Below are positions 46,759 to 58,618 of a stretch of 64,000 nt of DNA, one piece after another. The translations under genes were made by a program, and so were the position numbers. The DNA comes from Tetranychus cinnabarinus (lineage: Eukaryota; Arthropoda; Arachnida; Trombidiformes; Tetranychidae), in assembly GCA_022266195.1 (NCBI GenBank), contig WHVY01000003.1, positions 620,001 to 684,000 of the forward strand. The letters are read 5' to 3'. The stretch's first letter is position 1; each line of letters opens with the position of its first letter. The notes beneath the pieces are model-generated. The model worked only from the letters and a program-made list of their open reading frames with translations, did no database searches and had not been told where the DNA came from.

Positions 46759-48857
46759 TTAATCATCTGGATGGTTCATTATTCCGTTTTCATCGATCGT
46801 ACTCAATAGGTGACAAATCAATGGTGATTCAATCTGTGAATAGCAAATTATAAAACATTGAATTAATAATTATCCTGAACAAATAAGGCGCAAGATTCAT
46901 TTACTTACTCCTAAAATATATTCACAAGGTTTTGGTTCCATTAAATATAAGGCGACAGTTTCCGGATCACCGCCAGCAAATTTGCACCTAAGTTAGAGAA
47001 AAGGTATTCATATTGTTATCGAGTCAACATTTTAATTTTTAATAGGTTAATTGTCAACTTACTTTAATTTCACTTCAACTTGGCGTGGCTTTCCGGTAAG
47101 ATCACAAACATCACCATTACCATAAAAATGTGAAACTTGTTTTGGAGTTTTATGTCTAATCGGTCTTTTGTTTGGGTTTTTGACCAACCATTGCATATGG
47201 TTTTCCAGGTTCCATTTACCTAGCAATATTCTCGATTTCTTTTCACCTTTTTCTTCATGATATTGTTCAACCTCATCTCCATAACAGAATTCATATTTCC
47301 ACCAATCTGTCCCCTGTAATTTGAATATGTATTGCATAAGTAAAGATGTTTAAATATAATTTACAAAATCACAAGTTGCTTACACCGCGAAGACAATAGT
47401 CACCAGCAAGAAAATCACGCAATAATTTAGAGTCATAAAAAGGCTCTACTGCACGGAAACTGCCAGCCTTGTAAGTTTCCTCAGTTGTTGTATCCAATTT
47501 ATGCAATTCAAATTGTATTTTGGAACCTTCAAATCGAAAACATAAAATCAGATATTTAATAATTCAAATAAACATTAAAGAGGCACAAATAGATAGAATA
47601 ATCCACTTAAAACATAATTTCTAGACTTTATAATGGATAACAGAAACAGAAGTTTATAACTACTGTAATATAATGTGAGTAGAACCAACAAAGCAGCATT
47701 AGGAAAAATAAAAGATTAAATTTTCTTCTTTACTTTCGATATCTGACGGATTTCCTGAGGTCGATTCACTTTTATTTTCCACTTCAAAGTCAGAGTATCC
47801 TTTAGGCTCGATTGGAGAGTTGCCGATTGAATAACAATCAATTGATTCCTCTGATATAACATTGGTGCGGAAATCAGGATGGCTACAGAGAAGAGGTGTA
47901 AGAACGATAGCTTCATATTCACAAGTATAAGTCTCTTTGATTGAAGAAAGTTCATTTCTAGCTTCGTTATTGCAAACATAAAGAACTCTTGTGAATCTGG
48001 GACGATTGTTAAGATCACAAACTGTTCCACCCGTCATGTTAATTTCAATGTAAGGGGTTTGAACATCATCTATCAATACTGTGGGTCTTGGTTTACTTCC
48101 TTTGAGCCAACTTTGTTCTGCTTCATCATATTCAAGTTCACTTTCTTTCAATTGACTGAGATCAAATTTTCCCAAGTAATATTCTTGAGAATATGCCTGA
48201 ATAAAAAGAGATAAAAATAATGGTAATCATGATATTCATCGGAGTTCATATATCCCATAAGTTACCTTTTGTGAGGTACTCTCGTCATGAAATTGCCTTA
48301 TAAATTTACCATGGCAAAGCTCGTAACTCCAGTATGGTTCCAAGCGAAATGAGCAAATTTCACGAGTGAATAGAGGTAATAGCATTTGAAAGGGATTCAA
48401 CCGGTCACTTCGGTCTTTTTTGCTTCCTTTTACATTCTGTTTTCGGATTTAAGAGAGTTGTATTAATGAATCATCGTGACTGTGTATGACAAATTAGTGC
48501 TTACTTTAGGTTTAGTTTTAGGAAGAATACAATGATAACGTTCTTTATTAGCTGTTATAAGTGATAAAGATTCATCTTGAGAGCTAGGTACCTAAGGAAG
48601 AAAAGAAACAAAATCATTACATGTTTCAATTGGACATCAGTTGGACAACTTACTTTTGAAAGTGTTTTGTCATTTTTGACTTTATCCAAAGGACCAAGCC
48701 AATTTATTTTATAGTAAAAATCGTTCAATGTCTTGAAATTGTTAAAAGACTCTTTGCCATGATCTGTTAATTGATTTAATAAACAAATTGGAACAATAAG
48801 AGTTCCAATTATTATTAACAGTATCCATTGACATTTTATTACTGTTGTAATGATCAT
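46759..48857 (-). CDS. ERLEC1: ER lectin 1 (ERLEC1, XTP3-B) with two MRH domains
   Basis: Eight exons on the minus strand (48857-48654, 48591-48505, 48436-48266, 48196-47734, 47526-47384, 47313-47063, 46987-46909, 46833-46759) join in frame to 490 residues (human 483). ERLEC1 is an ER lumenal lectin that binds trimmed N-glycans and passes misfolded glycoproteins to the SEL1L-HRD1 ubiquitin ligase. The N-terminal hydrophobic leader is QWILLIIIGTLIVPICLL. The first MRH domain has YWSYELCHGKFIRQFH, GGTVCDLNNRPRFTRVLYVC and TCEYEAIVLTPLLCSH. The second has DWWKYEFCYGDEVEQYHEE, VSHFYGNGDVCDLTGKPRQV and PKPCEYILG. The start is taken at the first ATG in frame (48857). The promoter is shared divergently with the right H4 copy. 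Confidence 0.94.
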
Positions 48858-49366
48858 CACAGAACACTTATGAATGGTAACCAAAATTACTAAAATAATT
48901 GTTGAACATGGATGTAAACCTAGAATAGAGCTTAGATAATTTAAATGACACTAATTATGCAGGTAACATCTAGTACCATTTAATAATTAAATCAACCATT
49001 AGAAATAAATTAATTAGATAGATAGATATTGAAAAATGTAGATTATTTGATTAAAAAACATAAACATCATCATCAGTAACTTGATTCAAAAAAGCCTTTT
49101 TTTATTCTTATAAATGTACGCATGACTTTACCAGATTGTGCCGCTGAATTTGCATGTAAAGTAAGAAAGAGGGTAATTTAAATGATGAAAAGATGTTGTT
49201 TTAAAGGTAAAATGCATTTGATAATTAATTGATGAATATTAGTGAATGTTTTTGAATATTAAAATAATAAAAGAAATGGAAATAAATGAAAATAAAATGA
49301 AAATAAAATGATAAAAGATTGTTAAAAGTGGTAAAAGTGAGAAAAGGTTGAATTCAAAAATGAGTT

Positions 49367-49376
49367 TAGATGGCGC
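49367..49376 (+). promoter_or_regulatory. TAGATGGCGC motif in ERLEC1/H4 divergent promoter
   Basis: Exact 10-mer, 263 bp before the H4 ATG and 510 bp before the ERLEC1 ATG. Read on the ERLEC1 strand it is GCGCCATCTA. Confidence 0.45.
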
Positions 49377-49401
49377 TAAGATGGTTACTAATGGAGATGG
49401 A

Positions 49402-49475
49402 TTGAGTCCTCGTTGAGGTAAGCTATTGTATAGTTAATAGTAGTAAATGAAAGTTGAACGTGAACGAGGACTCAA
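49402..49475. promoter_or_regulatory. 13-bp inverted repeat in H4 promoter (right)
   Basis: TTGAGTCCTCGTT (49402-49414) and AACGAGGACTCAA (49463-49475) are perfect reverse complements 48 bp apart, ending about 40 bp upstream of the TATA box. Confidence 0.5.
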
Positions 49476-49512
49476 AGAAGCTTGAGCCAATCAGAAGTAA
49501 GCATAAAATTGG

Positions 49513-49520
49513 TATAAATA
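49513..49520 (+). promoter_or_regulatory. TATA box of right H4
   Basis: TATAAATA about 110 bp before the H4 ATG, a common placement for replication-dependent histone genes with a short 5' UTR. Confidence 0.75.
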
Positions 49521-49617
49521 ATTGTATTTTGTGTTGTTGTTTATCATTGTCAATTTGAATTTAGTCTGTGTAACTTTTGTGAATTTTCATTTCAAGTGAT
49601 TTTTAATCTACTACTAA

Positions 49618-49941
<324 letters not shown>

Positions 49942-50057
49942 TTCAAGCAACCCAGTCAACCTTTTTATATCATCAAATTTTCATCACCACTATCATCACA
50001 TAATCATCCTCATCTTCATTTTATAATCCTCATCATGATTTAATAATCGACAAAAAC

Positions 50058-50073
50058 GGCCCTTATCAGGGCC
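50058..50073 (+). terminator. Histone mRNA 3' stem-loop (right H4)
   Basis: GGCCCTTATCAGGGCC, a 6-bp stem and 4-nt loop, about 115 bp after the H4 stop. It replaces polyadenylation in histone mRNA. Confidence 0.9.
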
Positions 50074-50289
50074 AATACATATTTGACAAAAGATTTGTTT
50101 AACTACTTATTTTTTTTTGCTTTTCATCATGTGAATTTAATTAGCTTTTGAGCTCAGATTAAAATGAAACTCTTTTTTAAGATAACACTCACATCTTCAA
50201 ATGGCAAATGAACTAAAACGAATTGCAATTTATTTGAGCCACTTCACAACGTTTTTCCTAATAAACCTTCAAGAGGACTTTCAATTACA

Positions 50290-51040
50290 TTTTGTTTATA
50301 ATCTTATTGCATATAATTTACTGGCTCATTTCAAGCTTAATCCACGTTATAAGTCACTTTAGTAATGATTACATTATCAATTTGCATCATTTTTTTCAAG
50401 GAAACGGGCATCCGCTAAAAGTTTGGCATCTAGAAATGACAATGACAATGATATTCGAAATTCATTCCCACTCTTTAACCAATTCAAAGGTCCACTCCCA
50501 TTTCAAATGTTCATGTTTGTCATCATCGGTGAATAGAGATTTAACATCATATTTTCCACGGCACATCAAACCGGAAGGCATCTCTTCGGGAGGCGTTGTG
50601 TAAGATTGGATTTCAGATTCTGGAGCATAACTGCCAAATGATCTGAGATCTTTTCCCCTAGAACTTTCAATTCTTTGCACATATTTGAGTCCTTTGACTT
50701 CTCCCTTAAGGACAATAAAATCGATCCTTAGTCCGTAGCGAATTCCTCCTTCAATTCAGGCAGATTACCTTGAGTGAAAAAAAGATGAGAGATTTACAAC
50801 TTTCTAGAGCTTAATGAACTTAATTTACCTGTAAGATCAAGAAATAGATTAGGTCGTCCTTCTGTAATCATCGCCAGTCCTCCAACAATGACACGATTGG
50901 GATCTGCAGAGTCGACAACAGGAGCAGTGGCTGTGGCATCTCCTATCAAGGTTTCCGCGTAACTTTTATCCGATAAAATTCCTTGTCACCTTTCAACTTT
51001 CATGTAACTCAACTTTCATTGTCTTTGTCAGCTGACAAAT
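50290..51040 (-). pseudogene. Broken RhoGDI copy
   Basis: Minus-strand duplicate of the RhoGDI gene at 44832. The 3' UTR (50290-50460) and last ~60 codons (YAPESEIQSYTTPPEEMPSG to KWEWTFELVKEWE) are nearly identical to the intact gene. The second exon starts with GNLPELK but lacks about 20 bp after it, which shifts the frame into an early stop. The intron and the late part of exon 1 (LIGDATATAPVVDSADPNRV, GLAMITEGRPNLFLDLT) are recognisable. The first ~35 codons are lost, and a short rearranged insertion splits what remains near 50970-51010. It cannot make full RhoGDI. Divergence is uneven along the copy: high at the 5' side, low at the 3' end. Confidence 0.88.
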
Positions 51041-51689
51041 TTCCTCACCTAAAAGGAAAACCAATAGATGTCGCACCCTTCAATAAAACCCAAATCTCAA
51101 CAAATGTAACCTAACCTTTTTCACAACTCATAGATGGCGCATAATACTCGTAAACCTTCACCCGTAACAACCGAATAAAAATTCACATATTAAAATGACT
51201 TATTTTAATAAAATTGCCATGTATTTATACCTCTGCACCTGAATATATTTCATTACTTATTTAGATTACTATTCATTACTGCTGCTATTAATAAAAATCA
51301 AAGTATCAATCAAAGAGTACCAATTTTGAATACAAAAATTAAAAATAAATGACAAAAGTTAATCGAAACAACAATCCACTTTTGAACGATGTTCAATGAA
51401 CTTAGTCATCTCAAAACACTATTGAAAAATAGCCAATTTAAAGGTTTAAAACGACAATCAAACAATTGAACAATAATAGCCAATAATCAGAATTGAATAA
51501 CAACAAAATGCTTTCCAATGTTGAATAATTTGTTACTTTGAAAATGATTAAATGAAAATCAAATCGCAATCGGTAATAATTACAATTTAATAATGATGAT
51601 AATTGAAAAAAGTGAACTCACAAATTTATGATAAACGGATGAAAAATATTTTGGTAAATAGTGGTTTAAATTGTGGTTTTAATTAGACT
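51041..51689. other. Spacer between broken RhoGDI and the EPS8 exon copy
   Basis: AT-rich; holds the TAGATGGCGC motif at 51131-51140, about 100 bp upstream of the broken RhoGDI on its own strand. This may be a relic of the original RhoGDI promoter. No exon is seen. Confidence 0.5.
51131..51140 (+). promoter_or_regulatory. TAGATGGCGC motif near broken RhoGDI
   Basis: Exact 10-mer. It reads GCGCCATCTA on the RhoGDI-copy strand, the same orientation as at the retrotransposon 5' end and relative to ERLEC1. Confidence 0.4.
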
Positions 51690-51790
51690 TTACCACGCCT
51701 TTGGTTGAAACATTTGGCTTGTTGAAATGAAGGGAATGAAAAATGAGAAATAAAATGAATTAAAATTAAGATTGATTAGTCAGTGAAAGT
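51690..51790 (-). pseudogene. Copy of the last EPS8 exon and its acceptor region
   Basis: On the minus strand the pyrimidine-rich lead and ATGTTTcAACCAAAGGCG then TGGTAA match EPS8 exon 11 (37159-37187) with one change in 23 bp at the core; similarity continues about 70 bp upstream into the intron side. One A is missing before ATG, so the original splice phase would give a shifted peptide, while another frame keeps MFQPKAW and the stop. No SH3 exon is seen on this strand nearby, so this is an isolated exon duplicate. Confidence 0.65.
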
Positions 51791-53295
51791 GAGGTAAACA
51801 TGGCAAACAATCAAATAAATTGTCGATTAGCGCAAAGCAAAGGTAAATGTTAATTCGTGGTTTCAAATAACAATTGTATGAAAAAGCATTTAACATTTCT
51901 CTCTCATCTTCATCACCATCATCATCATCATCATTTTACCTTTCCTAATCTTGATAAATACATGATACCTGAGCAAACAGTCAGACAAGAGTAAAAAAAA
52001 TGAAATGAAATGAAAAGCAAAAAATGAATCGACAACAATTTTGTAACCTGCAGGCTTGAGATGATATTATTTTGTTTCAATGATGTGAATACATTTGAAA
52101 AGTGCTTCAATTCACATTGGAAAGTTAATGGATGTTAATGATGTTTAATTTAAAGGTGAGGTTTGAATCAAGTTTCATATTCACACACCCAGATAAGGGC
52201 TTTTAACCTACAAACGGCCGAAGACAATTTAAATCAAATTACAATTGATATCAACAATGATAGGTAAAGAAACACAGACAACTGACAATCAACTTATAAT
52301 AACATGGTAAAGCTGGAAACGAGTTTCATTCCAATTCCAATTTGTAATTAATTGCCAAGAAGCTCAATAAAAGGGTGGTAATCATGGTTAAACCACAGAT
52401 GAAAGATAAATCACTGAAAAGATGAAAATGAAAAAGAAATGAAAAAAAGAGAGAAAAGATGAAAATTGAAATCGCATTGACCTCCTAGCGATTGAACCAA
52501 TCAAGTGCCAATCAAATTGGACTTGAACATGTAAATGACTTGTGAAACATTGGACAATGCAACAAAGGTAACCTTCAAACAATCAAAGGTAAAAGGTAAG
52601 GTTAATCAAAAGTAATGCGATATTGATAATAGACATTTTTGGCCTTCTTTTGTGTCTTTACTTCATCTCATGGCGTCAAACCTTTTTGTTGTTGTTCAAT
52701 TTTTTTATTCAATTTACTGGATCACATTTAATAATGTTAATAATGTTGAGAATAGGTTCAGTCAATCAGAAGGTAACATGTAACAAGGTGAGCAGCTTGT
52801 GTGCTATCAACTGTACAATTGAACATTTTATCCCGCCTCTTCTTGTTGGACCTTCAAGTTTCCCCTTTTGTTGTTGAACCTAAAATTTGCTGTTCGCTTG
52901 AACACAACAAAGTTGAAAAAAACGTTGATTCAATATCACGCCTTTCATGTTAATCATTGTTCAATTGAATTGTCCATTGATCAGTTATTTATGGTCACGA
53001 TTGAACCTTAGAATGTCGATTATGAAGAAAATATTTTTTCATCTTTCATTTGGACCTTTTGGCTTCTGTTTCCATTCAAATTCGTTGGACTTTCAACTAT
53101 AAATCATATGTACATTTGGCTAGTTTGGGTTGAAAAGGGAACCATTTTGCTTTTGTATTTTGTACTTTGCAAACACAAATGTAACACTTTTTGATCAACT
53201 TGAGGCTTGTTTTTGCCCTTGCACAGACTTGTGTACCTCAAGTCAAGTTCAATAGACTGACTATGGTCAAGTTAACATCAAGACTATTCATTGGC

Positions 53296-53418
53296 TTATT
53301 TTGCATTATTATTGTGACAACAAACTGAAGGCAACTGAATTAATCAGCAAGTTAAAGTTTGTTCGCTTTTAATAAATTTGGCCCGCTTAGACTTGATATT
53401 ATTTTGCATTATTATTGT
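53296..53418 (+). repeat. Two copies of TTATTTTGCATTATTATTGT
   Basis: Exact copies at 53296-53315 and 53399-53418, with a third at 58599-58618 and a looser form at about 58119-58137. Each joins TTTGCAT (half of the POU octamer ATGCAAAT) to ATTGT (the SOX core). Flanking sequences are unrelated, which suggests a selected binding element rather than copied DNA. Confidence 0.45.
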
Positions 53419-55214
53419 AAAAAAGACCCAAAACAAACTGGGAATCAGATCTGATGAATAAAGGTGATTTGATTTCAATTTTCAACTCACTGACTTGGTA
53501 AGCTTCAAGTCAAAGCTCATTTTACATCATCATTGGGACAAAACGAATGCAAAAGCTGCAATAAGAGGTGAAAATTTAGTGGTTTTGATCAGTCAGTTTC
53601 AGCAAAGGAAAGAATCGCTTCAAAACATTGGAAAGACTCGTCACTCGAATGTTAATTTTCAGATGGATTATGGGCCATCCAAGTATTCAAAATACTTTGT
53701 CACTCAAATCTATTTTCACCGATTCGCAATGTTTCTGTATTTTTCATGGGATAACTCAAAAAATAAACATCTCATCGAAAAATGGTTTCACTGCAGTTTC
53801 ATTGTTTATCAAAATACTGAGTATTAAGACTTGCACGAGAGAAAACAATTTTTATTTCGATTAGACCAGTTACTCGAAGATTTGAGATGAGAGATTAGCT
53901 CAAATTTGCTTAGAACTGTTCTTACAAGAACTCCAAGAACACCTTTTAAAAGTACGACTGAACAAAGCAAACAGTTGAATTTCATCTCCATCTTAACTGC
54001 TTAACTTGACTTACTCAGTTTCAAAATCAGTTTACTTTGATTCACCATTGAGACAGAAAATAGATTTCACTACAAAATGCTAAAAATTCTGAACAATTCA
54101 TCTCTCAATATCTATTGAATTTAGCTTTAAATTTAACCAAATTTGGCTGATTAACTCAACTCGAACCATCAGGTTACTTTGGTTGATTTGATGCTAATAA
54201 GCATTTAAATTTGAGTGAAAATTCATGTCAATGACTTGAGCATTTATCTGCTTTCATTTGTCCCAATGTGACCGTTAAAGTGCATTCTGATTGGAATGTG
54301 AAAAGTTGATTTAATCAAATTCATTACCTTTGGTGAATGAAAGTCAACTAATTAACCTAATAAGGTGAAACTGTTAAACGGTTAACCTTGAACTTGGCCT
54401 TGATTCCAGCATTTTAAAATATTTATTTATTCAAACTGATTACAAGTCTAGTGTTCACTTGATCAGTCTCTCTTTATTCACTCATCAACATCATTATTAT
54501 TATCATCTTTACTCTCATTGAATGAATAAATAATAATATGAAGAAGAGGCTGAAAAAGAAGAAAAAAAAATTGTGAATGAATCGTTTGAGTAAATGTTTG
54601 TAATAATAGTTAAATATATGCAGCAATTGAAGCGATCTCATTGATTTATGAATGAAGTTGTATGCAAATTGCAAATGAATAAACCAGAATTACATGAATT
54701 TTAACTTTTGCCAGTTGATCTTTGTGGTTATATTACACTCCCAGCAAGATAATATTTAACATAAGATGATGAAAGTGAAATTATTTCCTGACAGAATCTT
54801 AATTTGTGTTCAATTTTTTTCTCGCTCGCTCTCTCTCTTCTTGCAAATTTGTTTCATCAACTAATCATTTACAACCAATTAGACCAAATGAGAAACCTTT
54901 ATTTTTAATTAACTTGTCCATAAATGATGAACCTTGAATAATTCAATAATCATAATTTCATTTTGACACCAAAAATTCAAACGGTATAATTTGAAACAGA
55001 AACAAAATTATCATAATAAATGTATGAATATAATGACACTTAATATGAAACATTTACATTTTAATTTATTTGCATTTTTGCTTGTTTATCAATGAATTTT
55101 AATGGCAACAAATTTTCAATGGCAAATTATACAACATCTAATTGCTCATCAATTGAAAACTATCCATTGAAAAATTGATTAAAGTCTAATAAAAAAGTCA
55201 AATTGAAATGTGAA

Positions 55215-55278
55215 ATTTTAAGGGATCGTCATTTGTCTCTTCACTTCACAGTTTGTAATTTACAGTCGATCCCTTAAT
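55215..55278. other. Inverted repeat upstream of the 5.8S fragment
   Basis: TTAAGGGATCG and CGATCCCTTAA are perfect 11-bp arms, extended by a near-match GAAA/TTTC on each side, around a ~38-nt interior. It lies about 75 bp before the 5.8S-like fragment and may be ITS1-derived. Confidence 0.4.
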
Positions 55279-55346
55279 TTTCATTTAGCTTTTCCTTTTC
55301 CTTTCTCTTCGCATACAATAGCCAAAAGCAAGTAACATTTGTAATT

Positions 55347-55510
55347 GTATTGTCTTCAAGCAATGGATCACTTGAATTACCAATCGATGAAGAACGTGGC
55401 TAGCTACGATAATCGGTGTGATTGTGGGACACATCGAGCACTTGAGCTTCCAACGCACATTGCGGCTTTCGAGTCTTTTCCGAGATCACATCGCCTGAGA
55501 GTTGAGATGT
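55347..55510 (+). rRNA. 5.8S rRNA-like fragment, probable rDNA-derived pseudogene
   Basis: The plus strand aligns end to end with eukaryotic 5.8S rRNA. It shows AATGGATCACTT (for the conserved GGATCACT), TCGATGAAGAACG, GGCTAGCTACGATAAT, GGACACATCGA, AACGCACATTGCGG and CGCCTGAGAGTTG, in the right order and over the right length (~160 nt). 5.8S pairs with 28S in the large ribosomal subunit. Some near-universal positions are changed: CTTCCAACGCA for TTCGAACGCA, and GATTGTGGGAC for AATTGCAGGAC. No 18S or 28S sequence is visible on either side, so it looks like an isolated insertion of an rDNA piece with some ITS sequence rather than a working rDNA unit. It is the strongest direct handle for identifying the organism. 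Confidence 0.85.
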
Positions 55511-56639
55511 AAAATAATCAACAAAACACTGGCTTGCTACCATATATGCATTGTTTTGAGAGGATTGTATATTTATATGCATGAATCTTGATGCTTATTC
55601 CTTTTCTTAGTTTCAATTCGTTGCAATTTAGTAAGGAGAATCTCAAATCTACTTGTTTCACATGATAAATTTTGTGTACAATACATATTTCACCGCTGCG
55701 AGCAGTATCTATGAATATACTAGCATATGACTAAGGAAATTGTTCAGTGAATGTCATTTTTTAATCTTTTCATTTTGCTTAAAATTAAAGTGAATTTTTT
55801 TCATCAAAGATCTAAATAAGTAATTTATTGGTAGATTTTATACTGAATGGTAGATGTAAAACATCTCATGTAGAGTGTTGGGAAAATGTTTATTGGTATC
55901 AAAGTTGGAAATGTTGATCCAAAGAGTCCAATGACGTTTATATTGCTTTGCAAAGTTGGATTAAGCTTAAAAAATTGAAAGCAATTGTATTTTGCGGCTA
56001 ATTTTACTGCTCCAGATTAACTTGAATATGATGTTTCACTTTGCGCTTATGAAGAGTAATCAGTTTTGATTTGATTGAATTATTTAGTTTAATGCAAATA
56101 TTGAAAGTAAATTAAAAGTTGAACAATGAGGTTGCAAAGTGATTGAATTGGCGGAATCATTACAATTTGATTAGATTGGCACAACAATTGATTGATTGGA
56201 ATGAGGCAGTGAAAAAAAGTGTATGAAACCTAAAAAAGTGAAAGACTAACAAAGCTTAATGGTTTGACATTGATTGATGAAGACGTTTGTTTCTTTAAGA
56301 GGAAAAAAGGCGCAAAATCGCTTGATTGACAAACATTTTTCCACTCTCAATGACCTAATAGAGTTAATTTATGTTATCAAAATTAATGTTTCACTTGTGA
56401 CTTTTGTTGTGATTTTTGGGCTGCCTTTCATCATCTGATGAAGTTTACCCAATTCCAAGAGATGCTTCCCTGGCTCATTTGAGCATCCTATTCAGTTTTC
56501 ACATGGCAATGACAAGAAGTGATGATGATGATGAACAAAAAAGAGTCTCAGATAAGTCACAAGTGATGTTGTAAGTAAACAATGACGGGTTTGGTTGGTT
56601 GATTGGATTAATGACAAAAGTCGAGTGAAACCTTAAGAA

Positions 56640-56880
56640 TAGGAAAAGAAGAAGAAGATGAAGATGGAGAAGAGGGTAAAGAAGAATAAGGTTTTTTTTC
56701 TCTTCTCTCGCCATTCCAATGAATCCTCATGGTGTTAGGGTTGCACAAAAGGAGATGAAATTGGCCTATATTTGGTATTGAATGAACAGAAATGAATAGA
56801 ATCAGGATGAATGAGTAAATATATTTAACTTAAGTTGAAGATGAAAAAAAAGGAGAAGAAGAAGAAGAAGAAAAAGGATG
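56640..56880 (+). repeat. Purine-rich (GAA)n simple-repeat region
   Basis: Clusters of GAAGAAGAAGATGAAGATGG and (GAA)n, the densest at 56852-56873. Low-complexity DNA. Confidence 0.7.
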
Positions 56881-58598
56881 AAAAAAAATAGTTTACCAAC
56901 GCAAGTGTCAATTTTGCATATCAACAAGAAGATGAGAGTTGATGATGAAGATGGTAAAGATGAGTCTGCAAGTCAGAAGGGAAACGATGAAAAGAAGAAG
57001 TTGTTATGGAGATTTCAATGTTAATTTGCATATTAACACGAGTAAAGTGAAGAGAGAGAGGAGCAAAAAAATTGAAGAGCAAAAGAAGAGCTAAAAAATG
57101 ATGAAAAGATGAAACAACTTGAATCATGATTTGTTACTCTTGCTTGCAAACCATTTAAAACAAGACAAAAACACATTCAACTTTATATCGAACTTGAAAA
57201 GTCTTTATTTCGCAAATGTTCAAATGATAAATTGTCCATTCTCTCTCTCTTCTCTGTCCAATTATCTAAATGATTATCATCATTGGTTGATACACTAACC
57301 ATTCCCTTAAATTTGTATATATTGTACAAGGCTGATTGAATATAGATGAGCTTTAAATTATTGGGTTTAGCTGTAGGCTACAAGGTAAGGGAAGGCAAAC
57401 ATTTAAACCTAAAAATGACACAACATGCATTTGTATAATCATATACATACATTTACCTTTATTTTTTCATCATTACTTTCAAATTATTGGACGCATGTGT
57501 TTAATGCTCATCATGAATGCCTTTTCCTCGTCGCTCATTCATTCGGCTATTTTTTTCAGTTGCTTCTTCATTGAACCAATCTTTTGTTCAACTTGGTACT
57601 CTTTGCCTCGCCCAGATAGATGGATACTTTTGTGTTTTGCATGATAAAATTTTGGCCCTTGCGACAGCAGGACATCATCTTTAAAAATCATTTTTTTCAT
57701 CATCTTCTTCTTTTGCCTCTCTGGTCCTCTTCAAAATTTAACATGCAATTTACCTTTTTTCTTGATGCGCAGTCAACAAGCTCATAGAGAAAAATTTATA
57801 ACTTTTTTTTTCCTCTTCTACCATTTTACCCATTATATGTACTTATATAGATGAAACATCGTTTGTTATAGATGAGGATAACTCAACTTTTTTTACATTT
57901 GAGTGGAGTTGAAGGTATTTTCACTCTACCTGGTCCATAGAGGCAATCTAGTTTATATCAAGTATTATTGCTTACAGAGTTGCATGAAAAAAAGGAAACT
58001 CAATATTTAGCTTGTTAGTTGGGAAATGAACATTAATAGTTTGATCAATTTTCACTCTGAAAAGGTCTATTATCGTTTGATGATGCTCATTACTGAGATT
58101 GACTTGTTATTTTCAATGTTATTTTTGCATTACTGTAACAACAAATTTGCCAAAAACAAATGCTTGAAAATGGTTTGATTTGATTTGATTTGACTTGACA
58201 TTTCACTCGTGTTACAACATGTTCAATCGAGAAAACTTTGTCCGTTTATTTATTTGTAAATGTAAAATGAAAATGATTATTAAAGGATAAAACACATCAG
58301 CTTTTGGCCTTGTTACAGCGATTGACAGTTTAACCCTTAACTCACTTTAACTATCGATTCATTGCCTGGTAAAAGACATTAACTTTTACTCAGCCTAATG
58401 GAAGTCAAAGTTCATTTACGAGAAAAAATGACTTGAAAATTACTTTTCACAGTTGAATTTTGCAATTTAAACTGTTGACTGACTGTAATTTGAAGTTATC
58501 ACAAGATGCAAAGACGTTGATTCAGCTAATTAGATGTTATTTAATTTGCAACTTTATCAAAACTGACTTCACTGATTCAAAGTTAATGTTTTATTGCC

Positions 58599-58618
58599 TT
58601 ATTTTGCATTATTATTGT
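58599..58618 (+). repeat. Third exact copy of the 20-mer
   Basis: TTATTTTGCATTATTATTGT, 5.2 kb from the first pair, followed by AACAC; a relaxed copy lies 480 bp upstream. Confidence 0.45.

Larger units (their letters stand above)
51791..55346. other. Gene-poor region with repeated 20-mer
   Basis: No protein gene is supported; frames at 52388-52582, 52623-52877, 53495-53827 and 53628-53864 look random. A (CAT)n run lies at 51907-51934. Two exact copies of a 20-mer are at 53296-53315 and 53399-53418. An inverted repeat near 55215-55278 may belong to the rDNA-derived fragment. Confidence 0.5.

Noticed and set aside
53198..53246. Inverted repeat ACTTGAGG/CCTCAAGT as a microRNA precursor
   Set aside because: The interior does not pair well enough and the two arms are only 8 bp.
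53495..53827. 110-codon frame on the plus strand
   Set aside because: No domain, no start context or splice support; overlapping alternative frame is equally open.
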